Shown one piece after another: positions 1 through 5,061 of a stretch of DNA of 5,061 nt. This DNA comes from Planctomycetaceae bacterium (GTDB taxonomy: Bacteria; Planctomycetota; Planctomycetia; Planctomycetales; Planctomycetaceae), in NCBI GenBank assembly GCA_020426085.1, contig JAGQQP010000348.1:1-5061 (forward strand), in the 5' to 3' direction. Positions within the stretch are counted from its first letter, which is position 1. Every line of letters starts with the position of its first letter. The notes beneath the pieces were generated by a model. That model saw only the letters and a list, made by a program, of their open reading frames with translations, searched no databases and was not told the origin of the DNA. A program made the position numbers and the translations under genes.

Positions 1-990
1 CCGATAAGGCAGACTGTATAAAAATGTGGTGTAGTAATCTTCGCTGATTCCCAGACTGCTGTATGTATCGGCAATATAACCGATCTCCACCCCCACCCAG
101 GTCGAGATAATCGCGATCCCGGATACGGGAGCCGCAGTAGAATCGACGAGGAATGCCAGCTTCTCCCGCGAGACTTTCATCCGGTCAGTGAAAGGACGCA
201 TGGATGTTCCTACCAGGAGTGAGTTGGCATAGTCATCAAAAAATACCACCAGCCCCAGGAACCAGGTCATTAACTGACTGTGTTCCCGCTTCGTCGCATA
301 ACGTGAAAGACGATTGACCAGCGCAGCAGTCCCCCCGCCAGCTGACATCACTCCGACCATCGCTCCCAGAAACATCGTAAACAGAATGATCATCATATGA
401 GAATAGCTGCTGCTGCCCGGCTCAACGATCTCATGTATCACAAACGTATCCAGGGTATGTACGAACCCCAGAAAGAGATTCCCATGTGCTAAAATGACCG
501 CACCGATCCAGATACTCACCAGTAAGGCCAGAATAATGTTTCGAAACCAGATCGCGAGAATGACAGCAATGATGGGAGGCAGCAGACTTAACCAGCGTGA
601 GATGCGATACACCACGACGGTAGCGGTACCGCGACTCTCGGGGTCAATAACAATCGTATCATCGGTAATGAAGATCTTCTGATTTTGTGCCAGGTCCGTT
701 TTAAGCTCGAGTACCCCGTTTTCAAACGGGGGTAATGCCGTATCAACGTCCCTGACCCATAATTCCAGACCGATAATCTGTTTGGGATGACCCGAAAATT
801 CCGTATCGAGAGTTCCATCCAGTTTGAGTGCACGGAGCGTGACCTGACTGACGGGAATACCGATCACGGCAATCGGAGGCGCTTCAATCTCGTAGCGGGC
901 AGGCTCTTTCCTGAGGGGCACATCCGTAATCTGATCGGTCTGCGCCAGAAGACTGGTTAAAATAATCAGCAATGAATGAATTGCCGCCAT
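1..990 (-). CDS. NhaC-family Na+/H+ antiporter, 5' part (C-terminus outside window)
   Basis: The frame is open for 330 codons from the ATG at 990 to the window edge, so the C-terminal part is missing. Residues 1-17 (MAAIHSLLIILTSLLAQ) look like a signal peptide. Residues about 30-130 are hydrophilic with alternating strands and would lie outside the cytoplasm. Hydrophobic membrane segments follow at about 133-150, 151-168, 198-217, 240-260 and 285-303. The diagnostic part is residues 249-300, with FFDDYANSLLVGTSMRPFTD, then KLAFLVDSTAAPVSGIA and STWVG; this is the conserved core of the NhaC ion-transporter family, which includes NhaC and the malate/lactate antiporter MleN. The role is therefore exchange of Na+ for H+, possibly with an organic acid, across the inner membrane; the substrate cannot be read from sequence. 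The start is well fixed: an in-frame TGA lies only two codons upstream (997-999) and a GAGG sits just before the ATG. The gap to the upstream kinase gene is 164 bases, so the gene may have its own promoter, but none is convincing. Confidence 0.9.
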   Translation of the reverse strand, partial: MAAIHSLLIILTSLLAQTDQITDVPLRKEPARYEIEAPPIAVIGIPVSQVTLRALKLDGTLDTEFSGHPKQIIGLELWVRDVDTALPPFENGVLELKTDLAQNQKIFITDDTIVIDPESRGTATVVVYRISRWLSLLPPIIAVILAIWFRNIILALLVSIWIGAVILAHGNLFLGFVHTLDTFVIHEIVEPGSSSYSHMMIILFTMFLGAMVGVMSAGGGTAALVNRLSRYATKREHSQLMTWFLGLVVFFDDYANSLLVGTSMRPFTDRMKVSREKLAFLVDSTAAPVSGIAIISTWVGVEIGYIADTYSSLGISEDYYTTFLYSLPYR

Positions 991-1154
991 CGTCCCTCAG
1001 GCTGCTAAATCAAAAAAGATTGGTTCGGCGGATTACAAAAGACTTCCATCACGCCATCCAGTGAACGTCCTGCTCGGTATATTGAAACCGATCCCAGTCT
1101 GATCTGCAAGCGATGATTTCAGAAAGCGGACACTTTCACAAATCCCGTCACCAG

Positions 1155-2405
1155 TTAATCCTCTGACGGATTCAGTGGCCAGAAGAGATGAAACGTCACG
1201 CCACGTCCCGGACTGGCCTCAGCCTCAATCTGCCCTCCATGCAGATCGACGATGCGCCAGCATTTAGAAAGTCCAAAACCAAGCCCACGCCCCGCTTGTC
1301 TGGCTGAATAGAAGGGATCAAACAGATGCTCCTGTTCCTGTTCTGACAGACCCGGACCATTGTCTCTGATCTGTAAATGCAGCATCGGAACTGCAGCTAC
1401 AGTGGTTTCTTCTGCCGAAATCCAAATCTGTCCCCCCACATCGAGAACATTCAGACAGTTCGAAATCAGATTACTGATCACGACTTTCAACTGTGTTTCA
1501 TCTGCCCAGAGGCAGTTTGTCCCCGGGAGATCCACTGTCAGCAGAACGCCTGATGAGCGAATTGCCTCACTCAGACTTTGTTGAACGTCATCAACCACTT
1601 TAGAAAGATTGACTGCGGTAGGGTGTGGAGCAGGAGGCCTGCCAAACAGCATGGCATCACCAATCATATCTCTGATTCGATAAGCCTGCCCGCCAATCGT
1701 CGCCAGTGACTGTCTGCGCTCCGGATCGGTCTCCTGTTTCAGCAGCATCTGCACGCGTCCGGCAATCGTGGCGACTGGATTATTAATTTCATGTCCGGCA
1801 CCAGCAGCAAATTCTGCCATTGCTTCCAGCTTGTCGGTATTTGGTAAAACACGCTGTCTGGCAACCTTCCCCTGTGCCAATTCAGTATGACAGGAATGAC
1901 AGTCCTCGTGTTGAGAGCCTTGTGTATTACCTGTTTGCATAGCCAAAGTGAAAAGCCGATAGCTGATTTCCGTTAATTCCGAACTCACAGAAATTGTGTT
2001 TTCTGGACCTTGAGTCGAAAACAGAAACACACCCGCCAGAGCTATCTGCTCACAGGGGATCGGAAAAAAATGAACGGGGCTGCTGGAGATCAACTGAAAT
2101 GGTCTCCCCTGCTCTGCAATCGAACGAGCCTGTTCAGTGAAAGAACGACCTGGATCAATCTGAATTGATGCCTGCGTGAAGCAGTCTGCATCCGCCTGGG
2201 AGCGACGAAATATTCCCGCGGTTAATTTCTGGGATTCCTGATCGAACAGAATCAGATAAGCGGCTTTTGCAGCGGTGGCTTCACACCAGACTGCTGCCAG
2301 CTCTCCCAGAACGGAATCCAGAGATTCAATCGGGATTAATGAAAACAGGCGTCGGTAAAACACATCCGGCAGGCCAAGGCTCACTCCACCGGTTTCGCTC
2401 GCCAT
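1155..2405 (-). CDS. soluble sensor histidine kinase, GAF-like sensor + HisKA + HATPase
   Basis: This is a 416-residue cytoplasmic histidine kinase with no signal peptide or membrane helix. Residues about 15-158 resemble a degenerate GAF domain. A linker at 160-195 carries C169-H-S-C-H173. The dimerisation/phosphoacceptor domain has the H-box GAGHEINNP with phosphoacceptor H205. The ATPase domain shows an N-box around N312 and N316 (NLISNCLNVL), G1 DNGPGL at 348-353, F-box LFDPFYS at 361-367, and G2 GRGLGFGLS at 372-380. All residues needed for catalysis appear intact. It lies 83 bases after the response-regulator gene on the same strand and is most likely its partner kinase. I chose the ATG at 2405 because GGAG lies six bases before it; the ATG at 2417, four codons earlier, has only a weak ribosome binding site and would give 420 residues. 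The family assignment is secure, but the signal sensed is unknown. Confidence 0.93.
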   Translation of the reverse strand: MASETGGVSLGLPDVFYRRLFSLIPIESLDSVLGELAAVWCEATAAKAAYLILFDQESQKLTAGIFRRSQADADCFTQASIQIDPGRSFTEQARSIAEQGRPFQLISSSPVHFFPIPCEQIALAGVFLFSTQGPENTISVSSELTEISYRLFTLAMQTGNTQGSQHEDCHSCHTELAQGKVARQRVLPNTDKLEAMAEFAAGAGHEINNPVATIAGRVQMLLKQETDPERRQSLATIGGQAYRIRDMIGDAMLFGRPPAPHPTAVNLSKVVDDVQQSLSEAIRSSGVLLTVDLPGTNCLWADETQLKVVISNLISNCLNVLDVGGQIWISAEETTVAAVPMLHLQIRDNGPGLSEQEQEHLFDPFYSARQAGRGLGFGLSKCWRIVDLHGGQIEAEASPGRGVTFHLFWPLNPSED

Positions 2406-2431
2406 CTGACGCTCCATTGAGCAGCATCCAC

Positions 2432-2458
2432 GACGATCGGAAGCGCAATCCGATCGTC
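2432..2458 (-). other. intercistronic stem-loop between regulator and kinase genes
   Basis: A perfect 9-bp inverted repeat, GACGATCGG and CCGATCGTC, flanks a 9-base loop. It sits in the short gap between the regulator stop (2489) and the kinase start (2405). No T-run follows on either strand, so it is not an intrinsic terminator. It could slow ribosomes or RNases between the two cistrons, set the ratio of the two proteins, or be a protein-binding palindrome in the DNA. The structure is seen in the sequence; the role is inferred. Confidence 0.45.
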
Positions 2459-2488
2459 ATGTCACTGATAATTCACCTGACTCTGAAA

Positions 2489-3082
2489 TCAGCCGGCTGT
2501 GTGAACGGATTCCAGATTCAGAAGCGTACAGACGCGATCCGCCAGCTGCTCTACTTCAAATGGCTTTTGCATAAAGTCATTTGCACCGGCGGCTTTCAGA
2601 TCGTCAATCTTGTCTGCTTCAACCATACCACTGATGCAGATAATTTTGACATCGTCCATGGAGGAATCACTGCGAACTCGCTGGCAGACTTCCTTACCAT
2701 TGATATCAGGCAGCATCACATCCAGAATGATAATATCTGGATGATATTCTTTAACCATCATTCCGGCATCAAAGCCGTTATTAGCTACACGAATTTCGAA
2801 GCGGGAATCCGCTTCCAGTACGTCGCGGATCAACTCTACCAACTCTTCATCGTCATCCACGATTAAAGCTTTACGCTTTCCACTTTCCAGGGCATCCGTA
2901 GGAATTCCGTTGTCTTTCATAAACTTAAATAACACATCGCGCGGAATTCTACGAAAGCGAGAGCCGGGTACCCGAAATCCCTTTAATTGGCCTGAATCGA
3001 AACAGCGAATAATCGTTTGTTGACTCACTTTGCAAATCTTTGCGGCTTCGCCCGTGGTAAAGACCGTTTTCATATTGCTCAT
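2489..3082 (-). CDS. response regulator: N-terminal BldC/excisionase-type HTH + C-terminal receiver
   Basis: This 197-residue protein has its DNA-binding domain first and its receiver last, the reverse of OmpR or NarL types. Residues 7-56 form a MerR/BldC/excisionase-like winged helix: FTTGEAAKICKVSQQTIIR is the helix-turn-helix and FRVPGSRFRRIP the wing. Residues 57-70 are a linker. Residues 71-190 form a receiver domain with acidic residues D76-D78, phosphoacceptor D121 in IIILDVMLPD, switch serine S151 in ICISGM, and K173 in QKPFE, so phosphorylation should be functional. It is expected to bind DNA in the cytoplasm, with activity set by phosphorylation by the kinase gene just downstream. 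The ATG at 3082 is preceded by AAAGG only four bases away; M4 at 3073 is a possible alternative start. A long structured leader lies upstream. Its targets cannot be read from sequence, and autoregulation is possible. Confidence 0.93.
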   Translation of the reverse strand: MSNMKTVFTTGEAAKICKVSQQTIIRCFDSGQLKGFRVPGSRFRRIPRDVLFKFMKDNGIPTDALESGKRKALIVDDDEELVELIRDVLEADSRFEIRVANNGFDAGMMVKEYHPDIIILDVMLPDINGKEVCQRVRSDSSMDDVKIICISGMVEADKIDDLKAAGANDFMQKPFEVEQLADRVCTLLNLESVHTAG

Positions 3083-3096
3083 CCATCCTTTGAAGA

Positions 3097-3115
3097 CCCG
3101 CCTCTAAGCTGCGGG
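3097..3115 (-). promoter_or_regulatory. GC hairpin just upstream of the regulator's ribosome binding site
   Basis: CCCGC (3115-3111) and GCGGG (3101-3097) can form a 5-bp stem around a 9-base loop. The stem ends five bases before the AAAGG at 3091-3087 that serves the ATG at 3082. It may affect ribosome access. The stem is short, so chance is a real alternative. Confidence 0.25.
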
Positions 3116-3138
3116 AAAGACCAAGCGCTGTAAGGCTA

Positions 3139-3222
3139 TTACAACATGCAATAACCGAGCCCCTGCGCAGAGGTAGTGATGACCCGATCATCAACACCGC
3201 TGCATGAAACTGAAATCTCCAT
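3139..3222 (-). CDS. possible 27-codon leader ORF upstream of the response regulator
   Basis: An ATG at 3222 opens a 27-codon frame beginning MEISVSCSGVDD, ending in YCML and stopping at TAA (3141-3139), 56 bases before the regulator start. It has the best ribosome binding site in this gap: AAGAGG followed by a six-base spacer (CTGATT). The peptide has two cysteines (C7 and C25) and no recognised domain, signal peptide or membrane segment. It is not in frame with the regulator. The ribosome binding site overlaps segments that can pair with TTTACCTC upstream, so its translation could be switched by RNA folding. It could be a leader peptide coupling translation to regulator expression, or a chance frame; the sequence alone cannot separate these. 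Confidence 0.3.
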   Translation of the reverse strand: MEISVSCSGVDDRVITTSAQGLGYCML

Positions 3223-3239
3223 AATCAGCCTCTTACCTA

Positions 3240-3260
3240 TTTACCTGAAAATGAGGTAAA
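3240..3260 (-). repeat. 7-bp inverted repeat (hairpin) in the regulator leader
   Basis: TTTACCT (3260-3254 on the minus strand) and AGGTAAA (3246-3240) form a perfect 7-bp stem with a 7-base loop. A further AGGTAA at 3238-3233 follows in the same orientation, and GGTAAAG occurs far upstream at 3394-3388. The TTTACC arm therefore has three possible partners in the same transcript. No T-run follows the hairpin, so it is not a terminator. Confidence 0.4.
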
Positions 3261-3265
3261 GCGAT

Positions 3266-3293
3266 AAAAAACCGCATCCTCCAAGGTGCAGTT
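3266..3293 (-). terminator. intrinsic terminator inside the regulator leader
   Basis: On the minus strand AACTGCACCT (3293-3284), loop TGG, then AGG-A-TGCGGTT form a 10-bp stem with one G-U pair and one bulged A. A run of T continues to 3266. This is the clearest intrinsic terminator in the window. It lies about 120-140 bases after the predicted transcription start and about 180 bases before the regulator ATG, with no convincing gene between promoter and terminator. It therefore either ends a small RNA or acts as an attenuator for the two-component operon. Confidence 0.55.
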
Positions 3294-3407
3294 CTGTGGC
3301 CCGTTCACTTGCCAAACGCTACTGATTTTCCAGACGCTTTAAGTATCCCACATAGATACAAACGCCAAAACTTTCAATACCGCTTGACTTTACCAGTATT
3401 ATCAATA
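3266..3407 (-). ncRNA. candidate ~140-nt small RNA or attenuated leader
   Basis: The segment is bounded by the predicted start about seven bases after the -10 box and by the intrinsic terminator. Within it, reading frames are very short (for example ATG-TGG-GAT-ACT-TAA), so the product would be RNA. It does not match a riboswitch class I can recognise. The 5' part includes GGTAAAG, which is complementary to CTTTACC just beyond the terminator. The call rests only on the promoter-terminator pairing. Confidence 0.35.
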
Positions 3408-3424
3408 ACTCCGATTGTATCTAT
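3352..3424. repeat. perfect 10-bp inverted repeat, arms 63 bp apart, one over the -10 box
   Basis: ATAGATACAA at 3352-3361 is matched by its exact reverse complement TTGTATCTAT at 3415-3424. The centres are 63 bp apart, close to six turns of B-DNA. The arm at 3415-3424 overlaps the -10 hexamer of the predicted promoter; the other lies around +46 to +55. The first arm is upstream of the predicted start, so the two cannot pair in that transcript, which points to a DNA-level role such as paired operators. A role is inferred; the repeat itself is seen directly. Confidence 0.45.
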
Positions 3425-3441
3425 TCTGACGATATGGTCAA
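3414..3441 (-). promoter_or_regulatory. sigma-70-type promoter for the leader and two-component genes
   Basis: On the minus strand TTGACC (-35, 3441-3436) is separated by 16 bases from TACAAT (-10, 3419-3414). Each hexamer matches the consensus at five of six positions. It points toward the regulator gene, with transcription expected to begin near 3407. This gives a leader of about 325 bases before the ATG at 3082. It is the best promoter match I found in the window. Confidence 0.6.
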
Positions 3442-3525
3442 CACGCATTCGCCATCTTGACTGAATTATTGAAATAAACGCCGACTGATCCTACACTTAC
3501 ACGCATTAGAAACGGGCAGAATTTA

Positions 3526-3548
3526 GCCTGAAAAGCACTTTTCCAGGC
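3526..3548 (-). terminator. stem-loop downstream of mnmG, possible transcript end
   Basis: On the minus strand GCCTG-G-AAAAG and CTTTTCAGGC pair over 10 bp with one bulged G and a two-base turn, 80 bases after the mnmG stop codon. The tail (TAAATTCT) is only weakly T-rich, so termination efficiency is doubtful. Its place between the mnmG stop and the next promoter fits an mRNA 3' end. Confidence 0.4.
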
Positions 3549-3627
3549 ACGAACTGAAACAAAAGAGGTGCCCAAAATCCCAGCGTAGCAATGAGTTAGG
3601 AATATTTGACCACCTTAGAGGTTTTTT

Positions 3628-5061
3628 TCAGGTCGCCAGACGGCTGGAGCTGTTTAAGTAAAGGACTAAAACTGTCAGGTCAGCCGGAGTTACCCCGCTG
3701 ATTCTTCCCGCCTGGCCAATATTTCGTGGCTTGACGCGGCTTAGTTTTTCCTTGGCTTCATTTCGCAGATTGGGAACCAGCTGGTAGTTGATATGATCCG
3801 GAATGTGCAGAGTTTCCACATTCTTCTGCTTCTCAATCTCAGCGGTCTGACGTTTAATATAGCCTGCATACTGAACTTCGATCAGTACCTGCTGAATGGC
3901 GCGTTCAGAGAGCGGGATCGCTTTTAATTCAGGCGCGAATCCGCTGATCTCTTCCCAGCCGGTATCCTGACGTCGCAGCCATTCTTCCAGCGTCTGCCCC
4001 TGATGTCGGTGGCCGCGAATGAACTCCATAATCTGAGAGATTTCTGCTTCGTAAGCCTGATACTGATCCCAGCGTTCCTGATTGACCGAACCGACACGAC
4101 GACCAATGGGGGTCATCCGCCGATCCGCATTATCCTGTCTGAGCAGTAAACGAAACTCGGCCCGTGATGTAAACATCCGATACGGCTCATCCACGCCTTT
4201 TGTTACCAGGTCATCGATGAGTACACCCAGGTAAGCTTCGTTACGATCCAGAATCAGATCCTCTTTCCCCGCAATCTTTAATGCGGCATTTAATCCTGCC
4301 AGCAAGCCCTGCCCGGCTGCCTCCTCATACCCGGTGGTTCCGTTCAACTGCCCCGCAAAATAGAGCCCGGCAACCAGCTTGGTTTCCAGCGTGGGTTTCA
4401 ACTGTGTCGGAGTCGCGAAATCATATTCCACCGCGTAGCCATACCGCATGATTTCCGTTTTTTCCAGACCGCGGATGGAATGAATCATCTCATCCTGCAC
4501 ATCGCGCGGCAGGCTGGTTGAAATTCCGTTGCAGTAATACTCGTTCGTATAACGCCCTTCCGGTTCCAGGAATATCTGATGGGAATTGCGTTCGGAAAAG
4601 CGTACTACTTTATCCTCGATCGAAGGACAATAGCGCGGGCCGGTGGAATTGATCTGCCCGGAATACATGGGAGCACGATGCAGATTCTCATTGATCAGTC
4701 GATGGACGTGCTCGTTGGTTTCCGTCAGATAGCAGGGCATCTGCTGTTGAGTCAGCTTTTCAGTCATGTAAGAAAATGGCTGGGGACGTTCATCCCCAGG
4801 CTGTTCTTCCAGTACGGAAAAATCAATCGTGCGTCCATTCAGTCGCGCGGGTGTTCCCGTTTTAAATCGCTGCAGTTCAAAGCCCAGTTGTGCCAGACTA
4901 TCAGACAGAGTTCCTGTCGTTCCTTCCCCTGCACGGCCCCCCTTGGTCTTTGCTTCTCCCGTGTGCATGATTGCCTGCAGGAATGTGCCCGTCGTCAGGA
5001 TCACCGCGCGGGCCCGATAAGTCGCATCGCCGTGCACCTTCACTCCGCAAACCTGATCGTT
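3628..5061 (-). CDS. mnmG: tRNA uridine-5-carboxymethylaminomethyl(34) synthesis enzyme MnmG, 3' part
   Basis: MnmG (GidA) is the FAD- and NADH-dependent partner of the GTPase MnmE. The complex installs the carboxymethylaminomethyl group on wobble uridine 34 of certain tRNAs in the cytoplasm. The frame is open from the window edge to TGA at 3628-3630, giving 477 residues; about 130 N-terminal residues, including the GxGxxG FAD loop, are outside. The GTG at 5043 is internal, since the conserved frame continues upstream of it (NDQVCG). Family marks, numbered from the edge, are KTGTPARL (67-74), GPRYCPSIEDK with C145 matching the conserved cysteine near 277 of the E. coli protein, QIFLEPEG, NGISTSLP, LYFAGQLNGTTGYEEAAGQG (233-252), DEPYRMFTSRAEFRLLLRQD, and the C-terminal PNLRNEAKEKLSRVKPR and IGQAGRISGVTPADL, part of the MnmE/tRNA-contacting domain. 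No break or frameshift is seen. No functional link to the genes downstream is evident. Confidence 0.97.
   Translation of the reverse strand, partial: NDQVCGVKVHGDATYRARAVILTTGTFLQAIMHTGEAKTKGGRAGEGTTGTLSDSLAQLGFELQRFKTGTPARLNGRTIDFSVLEEQPGDERPQPFSYMTEKLTQQQMPCYLTETNEHVHRLINENLHRAPMYSGQINSTGPRYCPSIEDKVVRFSERNSHQIFLEPEGRYTNEYYCNGISTSLPRDVQDEMIHSIRGLEKTEIMRYGYAVEYDFATPTQLKPTLETKLVAGLYFAGQLNGTTGYEEAAGQGLLAGLNAALKIAGKEDLILDRNEAYLGVLIDDLVTKGVDEPYRMFTSRAEFRLLLRQDNADRRMTPIGRRVGSVNQERWDQYQAYEAEISQIMEFIRGHRHQGQTLEEWLRRQDTGWEEISGFAPELKAIPLSERAIQQVLIEVQYAGYIKRQTAEIEKQKNVETLHIPDHINYQLVPNLRNEAKEKLSRVKPRNIGQAGRISGVTPADLTVLVLYLNSSSRLAT

Larger units (their letters stand above)
3083..3627. other. 545-base non-coding control region between mnmG and the two-component genes
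   Basis: No long conserved reading frame is present on either strand here. In the direction of transcription it contains a stem-loop past mnmG (3548-3526), a promoter (3441-3414), an inverted-repeat pair (3424-3415 and 3361-3352), an intrinsic terminator (3293-3266), a hairpin (3260-3240), a possible small ORF (3222-3139) and a GC hairpin just before the regulator's ribosome binding site (3115-3097). The region is richer in A and T than the flanking genes, most clearly around 3340-3480. Such a long and organised gap suggests that expression of the two-component genes is controlled at the RNA level, at the DNA level, or both. Confidence 0.7.

Noticed and set aside
588..833. Other open frames inside the antiporter, kinase and mnmG genes
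   Set aside because: Each lies in a different frame within a gene with strong family motifs and shows no family resemblance of its own.
991..1154. Promoter and terminator signals between the kinase and antiporter genes
   Set aside because: The best promoter (TTGCAG, 17 bases, TTCAAT) matches poorly, and the GAAAG/CTTTC stem at 1122-1137 is short with no T-run, so neither is listed.
1887..1901. Reading the CHSCH motif of the kinase as a c-type haem attachment site
   Set aside because: Covalent c-type haem attachment takes place outside the cytoplasm, and this protein has no signal peptide or membrane segment; metal or redox roles remain open.
2267..2866. A 199-codon open frame on the plus strand
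   Set aside because: It lies antisense across the well-supported regulator and kinase genes, spans their gap, and its translation resembles no protein family; it is a shadow of the real coding strand.
2949..3197. An 82-codon minus-strand frame overlapping the start of the response regulator
   Set aside because: It overlaps the conserved helix-turn-helix codons in another frame and has no recognisable features.
3384..3406. Plus-strand TTGACT followed by AT-rich sequence as a promoter
   Set aside because: No acceptable -10 box at 16-18 bases spacing and no plus-strand gene downstream.
3609..3627. Plus-strand terminator-like ACCT-TAG-AGGT followed by a run of T
   Set aside because: The stem is only 4 bp with a 3-base loop, and there is no plus-strand gene for it to end.
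5041..5043. GTG at 5043 as the start of mnmG
   Set aside because: The conserved MnmG frame continues upstream to the window edge, and starting here would remove the FAD-binding region; the gene is simply cut by the window.

Overview
The window carries four protein-coding genes, all on the minus strand, so transcription runs from high to low coordinates. In that order they are the 3' part of mnmG (tRNA wobble-uridine modification), a response regulator with an unusual domain order, a soluble histidine kinase, and the 5' part of an NhaC-family Na+/H+ antiporter. mnmG and the antiporter run off the two edges; the regulator and kinase are complete. Base composition looks balanced rather than AT- or GC-rich. 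That composition, a BldC/excisionase-type helix-turn-helix fused ahead of a receiver domain, and an antiporter with a secreted N-terminal extension together fit a member of the Planctomycetota such as a Gimesia relative. This assignment is from memory of the families and is only moderately secure.

Layout: positions 5061-3628 hold mnmG, lacking roughly its first 130 residues. Positions 3627-3083 are a 545-base gap that is not empty. It holds a stem-loop past the mnmG stop and a near-consensus sigma-70-type promoter. Further along are a good intrinsic terminator about 120 bases inside the predicted transcript, a perfect 10-bp inverted repeat whose two arms are 63 bp apart with one arm over the -10 box, a cluster of mutually complementary GGTAAA/TTTACC segments, and a possible 27-codon ORF with a strong ribosome binding site. 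Positions 3082-2489 are the response regulator and 2405-1155 the histidine kinase, separated by about 80 bases with a 9-bp perfect stem-loop. Positions 990-1 are the antiporter.

How they may work together: the regulator and kinase are adjacent, co-oriented and of matching families, so they most likely form one two-component pair. The kinase has no membrane segment and should sense a cytoplasmic signal through a degenerate GAF-like domain. The response regulator binds DNA through its N-terminal domain and is phosphorylated on its C-terminal receiver. The most notable part of the window is the control region before the regulator gene. The promoter is followed by a terminator well before the coding region, so either a small RNA of about 140 nucleotides is made or the two-component operon is controlled by leader attenuation. 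The antiporter may be a target or a passenger; nothing in the sequence ties it firmly to the pair.
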